Shown here piece after piece: positions 9,767 to 17,730 of a DNA stretch of 64,000 nt; position 1 is the first letter of the stretch; each line of letters opens with the position of its first letter. This DNA comes from Aeromicrobium panaciterrae (GTDB lineage Bacteria; Actinomycetota; Actinomycetes; Propionibacteriales; Nocardioidaceae), in the NCBI RefSeq assembly GCF_031457275.1, contig NZ_JAVDWH010000001.1, positions 2,232,001 to 2,296,000 of the forward strand. Direction: 5' to 3'. Position numbers and translations under genes: made by a program. The notes beneath the pieces were generated by a model that saw only the letters and a list, made by a program, of their open reading frames with translations, searched no databases and was not told where the DNA came from.

Positions 9767-9814
9767 GGTCACTTCCGGGGGCGAAGGGAGTTACTCGATA
9801 GTAGGTCTCCGAGC

Positions 9815-9834
9815 CCGTCACCGAGGTGAGACGG
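9815..9834 (-). terminator. Hairpin downstream of SDR gene, possible terminator
   Basis: CCGTCACC and GGTG(AG)ACGG can pair as an 8-bp stem with a 2-nt bulge and a 2-nt loop. It sits 24 nt past the SDR stop, between that gene and the start of the SGNH gene. There is no T-run. Confidence 0.3.
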
Positions 9835-9857
9835 TCAAACTGCCCCGAACGTCTGGT

Positions 9858-10580
9858 TCAGCTCATTCCGGCGTCGAACGCCAGGACGGCTCCCGTGATC
9901 ATCCGCGCGGAGGGCGACGCGAGGTAGACGATCGCGGAGCCGAGCTCGGTCGGGGTGATGGGCGGACCAGGAAGCATCCCGAAGATCCGTTCCATCAGGC
10001 GAGGCTCCAGGTCTGACGGGAACGTTGCCGCCACGGCGTCCACCAACGGAGTGGCGACGGTGCCCGGGCAAATTGCGTTGACGCGGATGTTTTTGGGCGT
10101 CAGCTCGAGGGCCAGCGATCGGGTCATCATGGTCAGTCCGCCCTTCGCCGCCGCATAAGCAACCGAATAGGGCTGAGGCGCATTGCCGGCAACAGACGAG
10201 ACGTTGACGATATTGCCGTTGCACTCCTCGAGGTACGGCAACGCCGCCTGCGACATCATGAACGGGCCCTTGAGGTCGATCGCGTGCACCCGATCCCACA
10301 GGTCTTCTTCGATCTCCGCGAACCTGCCGAACTGAACGATGCCGGCAACGTTGGCGAGTACGTCAATGTGCCCGTGCTGAGCGCATACGGCGATGGCGGC
10401 GTCGACGGAGGCACGATCGGCAACGTTGCACTCGACGTACGTCACGCCGTCCGGAACGGTCGAAGAGATATCGAGGCCGAAGACGATCGCGCCTTCGTCG
10501 CGGAAGAGCTCTGCTGTTGCATAGCCAATGCCGGAAGCTGCACCGGTGATGACAACGACGCGTGGGCTGGACTCGGTCAT
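9858..10580 (-). CDS. SDR family NAD(P)-dependent oxidoreductase
   Basis: A 240-residue classical short-chain dehydrogenase. The cofactor motif TGAASGIG is at residues 13-20, LANVAG replaces the usual NNAG, the catalytic serine lies in NVSSVAGN, and the active-site pair is in YAAAKGG. An Asp after the second strand (FGLDIS) suggests NAD preference by the usual rule. Its ATG overlaps the stop of the NTF2-like gene by 4 bp, so the two form an operon. SDR and SnoaL/NTF2-like pairs often act in steroid, polyketide or aromatic catabolism; the actual substrate cannot be told. Confidence 0.9.
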   Translation of the reverse strand: MTESSPRVVVITGAASGIGYATAELFRDEGAIVFGLDISSTVPDGVTYVECNVADRASVDAAIAVCAQHGHIDVLANVAGIVQFGRFAEIEEDLWDRVHAIDLKGPFMMSQAALPYLEECNGNIVNVSSVAGNAPQPYSVAYAAAKGGLTMMTRSLALELTPKNIRVNAICPGTVATPLVDAVAATFPSDLEPRLMERIFGMLPGPPITPTELGSAIVYLASPSARMITGAVLAFDAGMS

Positions 10581-11023
10581 CCAATGACTCCTGGGGCTAG
10601 GTGGTGGGTGAGATCGCCGGAACGGCCGATGGAGAACCTGCGCTCGACAAAGCGCCAGGTGCCCGTCGAATCCTGGTCGAACGTGTCGACGTACGAGCCC
10701 GTGATGATGGGCTGGAGCGGGAGTCCAGTGACGGCCTGGAACACGAGGTACGTCGAGCGGGCGCGGATGGCGCCGTCGAGCTCCTCGAGCGCCGTGTTGG
10801 CAACGACGTGCTGTGTGCCCGGGGTGCCATCTGCGTGCACCGTGACGATCCCGGCGTAGAGACCTGCGATCTCCTCCGCGCCAGTAGCGATGGGCGTACC
10901 GTCCTCGGTCATCAACACCGCATCGGCCATCAGCGTGCCGATGCCGGCGAAGTCACCCGCATCGATCAAACGACAGTAGGTCCCCAGGAGGCCGCGAATG
11001 TGATCGCCGTCTGACAGTGGCAT
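10577..11023 (-). CDS. NTF2-like (SnoaL family) protein
   Basis: A 148-residue alpha+beta-barrel protein of the nuclear transport factor 2-like fold. The N-terminal helices (IRGLLGTYCRLIDAGDF) and the later sheet (GSYVDTFDQD..GTWRFVERRF) match SnoaL_4-type domains. Members are isomerases, dehydratases or ligand-binding proteins. It lies 12 nt downstream of cdsA on the same strand and overlaps the SDR gene by 4 bp, so it could be read through from the cdsA operon. Function is inferred only from fold and neighbour. Confidence 0.75.
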   Translation of the reverse strand: MPLSDGDHIRGLLGTYCRLIDAGDFAGIGTLMADAVLMTEDGTPIATGAEEIAGLYAGIVTVHADGTPGTQHVVANTALEELDGAIRARSTYLVFQAVTGLPLQPIITGSYVDTFDQDSTGTWRFVERRFSIGRSGDLTHHLAPGVIG

Positions 11024-11035
11024 GGAAGCAGACTG

Positions 11036-11887
11036 TCAGGACACGTCGACGAGGGTGTGCAAAATCAGCCAGGCAATCGGAGCCACGGCAATCAACGAGT
11101 CGAGACGATCCATCAGACCACCGTGACCCGGGAGCAGGTCGCCCATGTCCTTGATGCCGAGATCCCGCTTGATCAAGGACTCCGACAGGTCGCCGAGCGT
11201 TGCGAAGACGACGCCCGCGACGCCAAGGATCGCACCGACCCACCAGCGACCATCGAGCCCGTAGACAACGGTGCCGATGCCTGCGGCCACGCCGACAATG
11301 AGCGAACCGGCGAAGCCTTCCCATGACTTCTTGGGGCTGATCGTCGGCGCCATCGGATGCTTGCCGAACAGCACGCCTGCGATGTAGCCGCCGGTGTCGG
11401 AGGCGATCGTGGCGACGATGAACGCGACGATGCGCCACGGTCCGTCTTCCTCGATCAGCATCAGTAGGACGAACACGCCCATGAGGTAGAGGTACGACAG
11501 CGAGAAAATGCCAGCGCTGACATCGCGTACGAATCCGTCCGCGCCTTCAGCGAGACGCCATACGAGTGTGCCGATCACCGTGAGAGCCATGGCAACTGCT
11601 GCCGTCTCCATGCCGCCATAGAAGGCACCGACGAGCATGATCGTGCCGCCGGTGACAATCGGCAGGAACGGGATGTTGATGTCGGCCTTCGCGAACGCCC
11701 GCGCCAACTCCCACAGGCCGATGCCCAGCGCAATCACAACGACCGCGACGAACACGTCCTTCACCAGAAACAGCGACAGGACGATCATGGCGCAGAGGCT
11801 GACGCCTACGCCGATCGCGGCCGGAAGATTGCGGCCCGCGCGACTGTGTTTCGCGACTGCGGCCGTCTCCGACGGCTCAGATGTCAA
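11036..11887 (-). CDS. cdsA: Phosphatidate cytidylyltransferase CdsA
   Basis: An integral membrane enzyme (about 283 residues, around eight hydrophobic segments) that makes CDP-diacylglycerol from CTP and phosphatidic acid, the precursor of the cell's phospholipids. The family signature is present near the C-terminus: SLIKRDLGIKDMGD, then LPGHGGLMDRLDS. The frame is open upstream to 11935, but this would overlap frr by almost 60 bp. A TTG at 11887 preceded by AGAGG gives an 11-bp overlap with the frr stop and is preferred. The cytoplasmic N-terminus is short and charged. The order frr-cdsA is the standard actinobacterial one. Confidence 0.93.
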   Translation of the reverse strand: MTSEPSETAAVAKHSRAGRNLPAAIGVGVSLCAMIVLSLFLVKDVFVAVVVIALGIGLWELARAFAKADINIPFLPIVTGGTIMLVGAFYGGMETAAVAMALTVIGTLVWRLAEGADGFVRDVSAGIFSLSYLYLMGVFVLLMLIEEDGPWRIVAFIVATIASDTGGYIAGVLFGKHPMAPTISPKKSWEGFAGSLIVGVAAGIGTVVYGLDGRWWVGAILGVAGVVFATLGDLSESLIKRDLGIKDMGDLLPGHGGLMDRLDSLIAVAPIAWLILHTLVDVS

Positions 11888-12434
11888 GGAGTTCTGCCTC
11901 TTTGTTCTTGAGCAGATCGTCGATCGTGTCGACATGCTTCTTGGTCAGGCCGTCGAGGCGCTTCTCGGCACCAGCGTTGTCGTCCTTGCTGATCTCGGAG
12001 TCCTTTTCGGCCTTGTCGAGAGTCTGCTTGGCGTTGCGGCGCGCTCCACGTACGGCGACCCGGCCTTCTTCGGCCTTGGTCTTGGCAAGCTTGATGTATT
12101 CCTTGCGACGGTCCTCAGTCAGCTCCGGCAGGGTGACGCGCAAGACCTTGCCATCATCGCTGGGGTTGACGCCGAGATCCGATTCGCGGATGGCCTTCTC
12201 GATCGCAGCCTTGGCGCCTATGTCGTACGGCTGGATGACGACCGTGCGCGGCTCCGGTACCTGGAACCCGGCGAGCTGGTTGAGTGGCGTCTGCTGGCCG
12301 TAGTACTCGGCCGTGATCTGGGCGAACATCGCCGGGTGGGCGCGTCCGGTTCGGATCGCAGCGAACTCCTCGCGGGTGTGCTCGACAGCCTTCTCCATCT
12401 TGCTGTCGGCGTCACGCAGGGTTTGGTCAATCAC
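11877..12434 (-). CDS. frr: Ribosome recycling factor
   Basis: A 185-residue protein that splits post-termination ribosomes with EF-G. The start is GTG at 12434: a GGAG site lies 5 nt before it and the protein then begins VIDQTLRDADSKMEKAVEHTREE, matching the conserved RRF N-terminus. The longer open frame up to 12536 runs into pyrH. The conserved IRTGRAHPAMF and the C-terminal alpha-helical arm are visible. It lies 34 nt downstream of pyrH and overlaps cdsA. Confidence 0.96.
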   Translation of the reverse strand: MIDQTLRDADSKMEKAVEHTREEFAAIRTGRAHPAMFAQITAEYYGQQTPLNQLAGFQVPEPRTVVIQPYDIGAKAAIEKAIRESDLGVNPSDDGKVLRVTLPELTEDRRKEYIKLAKTKAEEGRVAVRGARRNAKQTLDKAEKDSEISKDDNAGAEKRLDGLTKKHVDTIDDLLKNKEAELLDI

Positions 12435-12468
12435 GATGTCTCCATCCAGTTCTGGTCGGTCCGGACGC

Positions 12469-13218
12469 CTAGGCGGCGTGGACCAGCGTTCCGATCTTCT
12501 CACCACGAAGGACGCGGGCGATGTTGCCCTCGCCATCCATTCCGAAGACGATCATGGGGAGCTTGTTCTCCATGCACAGCGCGAACGCGGCGGCATCGAC
12601 GACTTTGAGGCCCATCCGCAGCGCGTCATCAAAGCTGATCTCGTCGTACTTCTTGGCGTCAGGGTTCGTACGCGGGTCGGCCGAGTAGACACCGTCAACA
12701 CCGCTCTTGGACATCAGCACCGCGTCTGCTCCGATCTCCAGTGCACGCTGTGCGGAGACAGTGTCAGTGGAGAAGTACGGCATACCGGCGCCGGCGCCGA
12801 AGATGACGACGCGACCCTTCTCGAGGTGACGAATCGCCTTGCGCGGGATGTACGGTTCGGCGACCTGTCCCATCGTGATGGCTGATTGAACCCGCGTCTC
12901 GATGCCGAGCTTCTCGCAGAAGTCCTGCAATGCCAGACAGTTCATCACAGTTCCGAGCATGCCGATGTAGTCGGCGCGCGCCCGGTCCATACCTCGCTGG
13001 CTGAGCTCAGCTCCACGGAAGAAGTTGCCGCCACCGACGACGATGGCTACTTCGACGCCCTCGGCAATTGCCTCGGCGACCTGGTGGGCGATGCCGTTGA
13101 CGACGTCAGGATCGATACCGATCTTGCCGCCGCCAAAGGCCTCGCCTGACAGCTTCAGGAGCACACGATTGAATCGCTTGTCGGAGACTGAATCTTTGAC
13201 GAGCTGGGCGTTGTCCAT
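12469..13218 (-). CDS. pyrH: Uridylate kinase PyrH
   Basis: A 249-residue UMP kinase of the amino-acid-kinase fold, converting UMP to UDP with ATP. Motifs: [13 protein letters not shown] (phosphate loop), [10 protein letters not shown] (glycine-rich nucleotide site), [17 protein letters not shown], and the C-terminal [19 protein letters not shown]. The start ATG at 13218 has GGAG upstream. The N-terminus carries about 16 residues before the kinase core. It lies in the rpsB-tsf-pyrH-frr-cdsA series, linking nucleotide supply to translation genes. Confidence 0.97.
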   Translation of the reverse strand: MDNAQLVKDSVSDKRFNRVLLKLSGEAFGGGKIGIDPDVVNGIAHQVAEAIAEGVEVAIVVGGGNFFRGAELSQRGMDRARADYIGMLGTVMNCLALQDFCEKLGIETRVQSAITMGQVAEPYIPRKAIRHLEKGRVVIFGAGAGMPYFSTDTVSAQRALEIGADAVLMSKSGVDGVYSADPRTNPDAKKYDEISFDDALRMGLKVVDAAAFALCMENKLPMIVFGMDGEGNIARVLRGEKIGTLVHAA

Positions 13219-13267
13219 TTCAGTCTCCTGCCAACAAAGGGCGTCCGTGAGCGGTTGTTCGTGTGGT

Positions 13268-14083
13268 TCAGGCGCCGATCTCGATGTGAGCGAAGCGCTT
13301 GATGGTCACGCCTGCCTCATCCAAGAGTGCCTTGACGGTCTTCTTGTTGTCCTGGACTGACGCCTGCTCGAGCAGAACATTGTCCTTGAAGAAGCCATTG
13401 AGGCGGCCTTCGGTGATCTTGGCAATCGCCTGCTCGGGCTTGCCCTCTTCACGCGAGGTCGCCTCGGCGATCTCACGCTCCTTGGCAACAACCTCGGCAG
13501 GAACGTCTTCGCGAGTGAGGTAGCGAGGACGCATCGCAGCGATCTGCATCGCAACGCCGCGAGCGACGTCGTGGCTGTCGCCGTCGAACTCGACGAGCAC
13601 GCCAACAGCGGGCGGCAGGTCGCTGGCGCGACGGTGCATGTACGAAACGACGCTGCCATCCGAGAAGCTCGCGACGCGACCGAGCTCGATCTTCTCGCCA
13701 ATGACGATGGCGAGGTCAGCGACCGCTTCGGCAACGGTCTTGCCGCTGTCGAGAGTGGCACTGGCGAAGGCAGCAGCGTCGGCAGGCTTCGTCTTGTCCG
13801 CGAGAACCGCGAGGTCCTCGGCGAGCGTGATGAACTGCTCGTTCTTGGCGACAAAGTCGGTCTCAGAGTTGAGCTCGACGATGGCGCTGCCGAAGTTGGC
13901 AACGAGTCCGGAAGTCGCCTCGCGCTCAGCGCGCTTGGCAGCCTTCGCGGCGCCCGAGATCCGGAGGACCTCGATCGCCTTCTCGAAGTCTCCGTCAGTC
14001 TCGGTGAGCGCCTTCTTGGCGTCCATCATTCCTGCGCCAGTGGCGTCGCGGAGCTTCTTGACCTCTTGGGCAGTGATTGCCAT
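13268..14083 (-). CDS. tsf: Elongation factor Ts
   Basis: A 271-residue nucleotide-exchange factor for EF-Tu. The N-terminal module starts [26 protein letters not shown], the standard signature, and the core motif [13 protein letters not shown] is present, as is the C-terminal [12 protein letters not shown]. It lies 35 nt after rpsB and is almost certainly co-transcribed with it. Confidence 0.97.
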   Translation of the reverse strand: MAITAQEVKKLRDATGAGMMDAKKALTETDGDFEKAIEVLRISGAAKAAKRAEREATSGLVANFGSAIVELNSETDFVAKNEQFITLAEDLAVLADKTKPADAAAFASATLDSGKTVAEAVADLAIVIGEKIELGRVASFSDGSVVSYMHRRASDLPPAVGVLVEFDGDSHDVARGVAMQIAAMRPRYLTREDVPAEVVAKEREIAEATSREEGKPEQAIAKITEGRLNGFFKDNVLLEQASVQDNKKTVKALLDEAGVTIKRFAHIEIGA

Positions 14084-14118
14084 GTACGTGTTCTCGCTTT
14101 TCAGGGTGGTGTGGTCGC

Positions 14119-15177
14119 CTACTTGGCGGCGGCCTTCTTGGCGGGCGCCTTCTTGGCCGGAGCCTTCTCAGCTGCAACCTTCTTGGCCGGAGCCTTCTTG
14201 GCGGCGGGCTTCTCAGCGTCGTCAGCCTTGGCAGCAGCCTTCTTGGCCGGAGCCTTCTTGGCGGCGGGTGCCTCAGCGTCGTCAGCCTTGGCAGCAGCCT
14301 TCTTGGCCGGAGCCTTCTTGGCGGCGGGTGCCTCAGCGTCATCGGCCTTGGCAGCGTCAGCGTCAGCGGCGGGCGCCTCAGCAGCAGCTTCAGCAGCCTT
14401 CGACTCGAGGAGCTCACGCTCCCAGTCAGCCAGGGGCTCCTCGGCGCCGAGCTCGGTGCCGGGTGCTTCTTCGCCGGTCTTGCTGCCACCGCGGGCGATG
14501 AGGCCCTCGGCAACGGCGTCGGCGATGACGCGGGTCAGGAGACCAACGGAGCGGATGGCGTCGTCGTTGCCCGGGATCGGGAAGTCGACGTCATCGGGGT
14601 CGCAGTTGGTGTCGAGGATCGCGATGATCGGGATACCGAGCTTCTTGGCCTCGTCAACCGCGAGGTGCTCCTTCTTGGTGTCGACGATCCAGACAGCGGC
14701 CGGAGTGCGGCCCATGTCGCGGATGCCGCCGAGAGTGCGCGAAAGCTTCGCGTACTCGCGGCTCATGTGAAGGAGTTCCTTCTTGGTGCGGTTGGAGCCT
14801 GCGACGTCGTCGAAGTCGATCTCCTCGAGCTCCTTCATACGCTGAAGGCGCTGGTGCATCGTCTGGAAGTTGGTGAGCATGCCGCCGAGCCAACGCTGGT
14901 TGACGTAGGGCATACCGACGCGCTTGGCCTGCTCCTCGATCGGCTCCTGCGCCTGGCGCTTGGTGCCGACGAACAGGATCGTGCCGCCACGGGCGACGGT
15001 GGTCTTGACGAACTCGTAGCCGGCGTCGATGTACGCGAGCGACTGCTGGAGGTCGATGATGTAGATGCCGTTGCGCTCGGTGAAGATGAATCGCTTCATC
15101 TTGGGGTTCCAACGACGGGTCTGGTGCCCGAAGTGAACGCCGCTCTCGAGCAGCTGGCGCATAGTGACTACTGCCAT
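14119..15177 (-). CDS. rpsB: 30S ribosomal protein S2 with Ala/Lys-rich C-terminal tail
   Basis: A 352-residue S2. The frame is open far upstream, but ATG 15177 has a perfect AAGGAG site and starts [19 protein letters not shown], the conserved S2 N-terminus. The core ends around residue 255 ([13 protein letters not shown]). The last ~95 residues are a low-complexity tail of [25 protein letters not shown] repeats, built on a 60-bp tandem DNA repeat. Bacterial S2 is normally about 230-260 residues, so the tail is an extra; similar Lys/Ala tails occur on S2 of other actinobacteria. The tail is positively charged with Asp/Glu interruptions, and its role is unknown. The 5' leader contains two hairpins that may be control elements. 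Confidence 0.96.
   Translation of the reverse strand: MAVVTMRQLLESGVHFGHQTRRWNPKMKRFIFTERNGIYIIDLQQSLAYIDAGYEFVKTTVARGGTILFVGTKRQAQEPIEEQAKRVGMPYVNQRWLGGMLTNFQTMHQRLQRMKELEEIDFDDVAGSNRTKKELLHMSREYAKLSRTLGGIRDMGRTPAAVWIVDTKKEHLAVDEAKKLGIPIIAILDTNCDPDDVDFPIPGNDDAIRSVGLLTRVIADAVAEGLIARGGSKTGEEAPGTELGAEEPLADWERELLESKAAEAAAEAPAADADAAKADDAEAPAAKKAPAKKAAAKADDAEAPAAKKAPAKKAAAKADDAEKPAAKKAPAKKVAAEKAPAKKAPAKKAAAK
14161..14340 (-). repeat. 60-bp tandem repeat in the rpsB tail
   Basis: Positions 14221-14280 and 14281-14340 are identical over 60 bp, and 14161-14220 is a diverged copy. The unit encodes 20 residues with [19 protein letters not shown] character. Identity also at silent positions indicates recent duplication or ongoing copy-number change. 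Confidence 0.9.
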
Positions 15178-15220
15178 GGTGATTCTCCTTGTGACACGTG
15201 TGTGCCACTTCCTGGTTAAC

Positions 15221-15240
15221 TCACCGCCGGTTGGCGGTGA
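15221..15240 (-). promoter_or_regulatory. Hairpin in rpsB 5' leader
   Basis: A perfect 8-bp inverted repeat TCACCGCC / GGCGGTGA with a 4-nt loop lies 44 nt upstream of the rpsB start. In the transcript it would fold just before the ribosome site. Autoregulatory S2-binding leaders are known in other bacteria; whether this is one cannot be told from sequence alone. Confidence 0.4.
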
Positions 15241-15332
15241 CCTGGCGCCTGCGTTTGTGGCCCACTCCCGAGGGAGACCAGGACCGCATCCGTATTCGAC
15301 TTTCGCGTCATACGGAGACAGGCGCGCGAATT

Positions 15333-15350
15333 TCACTTCTTTCGAAGTGA
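15333..15350. promoter_or_regulatory. Inverted repeat upstream of rpsB
   Basis: TCACTTC and GAAGTGA form a perfect 7-bp inverted repeat with a TTTC spacer, in the 298-bp gap between divergent rpsB and the M23 peptidase gene. It may be an operator or a leader hairpin. The rest of this gap (15178-15475) shows no gene. Confidence 0.3.
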
Positions 15351-15475
15351 TTGCGCTCAGTCTAGGGCACGGGTACGTCCCCTGCGAAATCCACAACGGC
15401 CGCTCCCCCAGGCTGAATTCCCCAGCTTGAGTCACCGGACAGATATCCCGGAACTGACCGGTCTTGGCTGGCGGG

Positions 15476-16372
15476 ATGAATCGTCGATCGTTCCTCGTGC
15501 TCGTTCTGGTGGTGGCATCGCTCGTACCCAATGGTCCGGCCACCGCTGGCGGGTCCGAACCGTGGATCTGGCCATTGCCTTGGCATGACATACGACAGCG
15601 ATTCGACAAACCCGAGAGCGCGTACGGTCCCGGCCACCGCGGCGTCGATCTGGCCGCATCGGTCGGCGACCCAGTGCGAGCCGTCGCGGCAGGTCGAGTC
15701 GCCTTTACAGGGCCAGTAGCCGGGATTCCGGTCGTCACGATTGAGCACGGCCGGGAACGTTCTACCTACCAGCCCGTCTCGTCACCTCTGAAAGTCGGCG
15801 ACTCCGTCGCGGCGGGGCAGGAGATCGGGACGTTGCTCGGCTCACCGAGTCATTGCGCCGGGTCGTGCCTCCATCTCGGCAGGGTTGTTGGGAAGGATGA
15901 CTATCTCGATCCCCTCGAACTGCTCTCCAGCGGTCGATACCGACTCATCAGCCCCCACGGCAAGCCACCGGCACCGCCGGCCTCGGGCAACGGCTCCCTT
16001 GATCGTCCCGTTGGCGGTCCGGTCACGTCTGCTTTCGGTATGCGAGTCCACCCGGTGACCGGGGTGCGAAAGCTGCACGACGGCATCGACTTCGGCGTTT
16101 CGTGCGGCACGCCGGTTCACGCAGCAGCGGCCGGAACCGTAGTCCGACGTTCACGCAGCGCCGCGTACGGCAAGCGGATCGTCATCAGGCACCGACCGGG
16201 CCTTGAGACGTCCTACAACCACCTGAGCAGGCAGTCAGTCTCAACCGGCGAGCGAGTGGGACGCGGCACGGTCATCGGGCGCTCAGGCAACACGGGCTTG
16301 TCGACCGGATGCCACTTGCACTTCATGGTCGTCAAGAACGGCCACGCAGTGAACCCCTCGAAGTTCCTTTAG
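15476..16372 (+). CDS. Tandem M23 (LytM) domain peptidase, exported
   Basis: A 298-residue exported protein with a signal peptide ([22 protein letters not shown]) and two LytM-like domains. The first (about residues 30-150) keeps the metal ligands H-x3-D (HRGVDLA), but the later H-x-H is changed to C-L-H (GSCLHLGRV). The second (about residues 175-298) has both sites complete: HDGIDFG and CHLHFMV. M23 zinc peptidases cut peptide cross-links of peptidoglycan. The C-L-H variant is common in the single-domain actinobacterial homologue beside rpsB (Rv2891-type), so the second domain is an addition. The start is ATG 15476; an in-frame TTG at 15464 is less likely. The stop codon overlaps that of convergent xerC by 2 bp. 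Confidence 0.88.
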   Translation: MNRRSFLVLVLVVASLVPNGPATAGGSEPWIWPLPWHDIRQRFDKPESAYGPGHRGVDLAASVGDPVRAVAAGRVAFTGPVAGIPVVTIEHGRERSTYQPVSSPLKVGDSVAAGQEIGTLLGSPSHCAGSCLHLGRVVGKDDYLDPLELLSSGRYRLISPHGKPPAPPASGNGSLDRPVGGPVTSAFGMRVHPVTGVRKLHDGIDFGVSCGTPVHAAAAGTVVRRSRSAAYGKRIVIRHRPGLETSYNHLSRQSVSTGERVGRGTVIGRSGNTGLSTGCHLHFMVVKNGHAVNPSKFL

Positions 16373-17298
16373 GCCCTGGGATGCGCGAGCTTGAAGGCCG
16401 CTTTGAGGCGGTCGTTGCTGACGTGGGTGTAAATCTGGGTCGTACCCAGCGAGGCGTGTCCGAGGATCTCTTGAACGCTGCGCAAATCAGCGCCTCCTTC
16501 AAGGAGATGTGTCGCGGCCGTGTGCCGCAGGCCGTGGGGGCCGAGGTCTGGGCCACCCTCGACTGCGCCTAGTCGCTCGTGCACGATCCGGCGAACAGCT
16601 CGGGGATCGATGCGGCTCCCCCGCATTCCGACGAACACGGCTGGATCACCGGATGTCATCGCGGGACGGCCGCTGCTGAGCCAGAGCTCTAGGGCATCTG
16701 CGGCCGGAGCACCGTAGGGCACGGAACGCTCCTTGCGGCCCTTGCCGAACACTCGAACAACACGGCGGCCACGATCCAAATCGTCGACGTCGAGTCCCAC
16801 GAGCTCACCCACACGAATGCCCGTGGCGTAGAGCAGCTCGAGGATTGCCAGATCGCGTTGCCCACGCGGTCCTTCATCGGCCAGCTCGGCCAGTGACGCA
16901 TCGAGCACGGCCCGCATCTCGGTCTGTGTCAGCGCACCCGGAAGTTCGCGCCGCGCCTTCGGGCTGGCCAACAGCGCACCCGGATCGGCTGTGGCACGTC
17001 CGGTACGGACCAACCAGGCGGTGAACACGCGTGCCGACGCAGCGCGGCGAGCCATCGTCGTGCGCGCTTTGCCGAGTGACTGCAAATTGGCGAGCCAGCT
17101 TCGGAGCGTACGAATCGTCATGCCGGAGGGCTCGGTGATGCCTAGGCGCTCAGCGTGCACTGCCAGGGCGTGCAGGTCAGTGACATACGCGCGCACCGAG
17201 TGCACGGACAGATCTCGCTCGGACACCAGATGGCGCTCGTATTCAGCGAGGACGCGCGCCCACGCCTCGCCGAGCTCATCCTGTGTCGACTCGGTCAT
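16369..17298 (-). CDS. xerC: Tyrosine recombinase XerC
   Basis: A 309-residue site-specific recombinase, N-terminal SAM-like core-binding domain then catalytic domain. The catalytic set is complete: Arg in ATGIRVGELVGL, Lys in GKGRKERSVP, HGLRH, H in LGHASL, and the nucleophile Tyr in TQIYTHVS. With XerD it resolves chromosome dimers at dif. The size and position (downstream of dprA as in mycobacteria) support XerC rather than a phage integrase. The gene lies next to a copy of a 22-bp repeat that also ends dprA, showing that dprA and xerC were once adjacent. Confidence 0.92.
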   Translation of the reverse strand: MTESTQDELGEAWARVLAEYERHLVSERDLSVHSVRAYVTDLHALAVHAERLGITEPSGMTIRTLRSWLANLQSLGKARTTMARRAASARVFTAWLVRTGRATADPGALLASPKARRELPGALTQTEMRAVLDASLAELADEGPRGQRDLAILELLYATGIRVGELVGLDVDDLDRGRRVVRVFGKGRKERSVPYGAPAADALELWLSSGRPAMTSGDPAVFVGMRGSRIDPRAVRRIVHERLGAVEGGPDLGPHGLRHTAATHLLEGGADLRSVQEILGHASLGTTQIYTHVSNDRLKAAFKLAHPRA

Positions 17299-17325
17299 CC
17301 ACTCCAGTGTGCGCCGAGGCGCAGT

Positions 17326-17347
17326 TCAGCCGACGTCGGCGCGCCGC
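17326..17347 (-). repeat. 22-bp direct repeat, copy 1 (copy of dprA 3' end)
   Basis: The 22 bp here are identical to 20062-20083, the last codons and stop of dprA, in the same orientation. The two copies bracket the cupin and GGDEF-EAL genes, a 2.7-kb segment absent from the usual dprA-xerC arrangement. They look like the footprint of an insertion. Confidence 0.8.
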
Positions 17348-17388
17348 TACACCTTTACGAGCGCGCCTTCTGGACTGAAGATGACTGA

Positions 17389-17730
17389 ATGACTGGCGAT
17401 CCCACAACAACAAACCCCGACCTCTACAAGATCGTGTTCGAGAACGAGCGTGTACGCGTCCTGGAGTACCTGGACGGGCCGGGCGACAGTACGACACCTC
17501 ACAGCCACCCAGACAGCGTCATGATCACGCTGAGCGGTTTCGATCGTCGCCTCAGCGTCGGAGATCAGCAACGCGAAGTGTCGCTTTCATCAGGGATCGC
17601 AACCTGGTTGCCTGCTCAGACTCATTCAGGCGAGAACATTGGCAAGACCGCAACGCACACGATCTTTGTAGAACTCAAGGAACCAATCCAGACCCGCTCC
17701 CCGGAATCAGCCCTCGGTCCGCAGCTGTAG
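17389..17730 (+). CDS. Small cupin-domain protein
   Basis: A 113-residue single cupin. The conserved beta-barrel motif 1 appears as GDSTTPHSHPDSVMITLSG (two His and a Pro turn), and motif 2 is weaker (ATWLPAQTHSGENIG, with one His). It probably binds a metal through H-x-H and the later His. No enzymatic role can be named. It is transcribed convergently to the GGDEF-EAL gene and overlaps its 3' end by 24 bp. It lies inside the segment bracketed by the 22-bp repeats. Confidence 0.75.
   Translation: MTGDPTTTNPDLYKIVFENERVRVLEYLDGPGDSTTPHSHPDSVMITLSGFDRRLSVGDQQREVSLSSGIATWLPAQTHSGENIGKTATHTIFVELKEPIQTRSPESALGPQL

Noticed and set aside
14077..15219. 380-residue frame rich in Gly-Leu-Leu repeats
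   Set aside because: Antisense of the rpsB tail and body; the repeats are the mirror of the AKK repeats.
16369..17298. Phage integrase for a mobile element
   Set aside because: Length, complete XerC motifs and position in the conserved core order fit the housekeeping recombinase.
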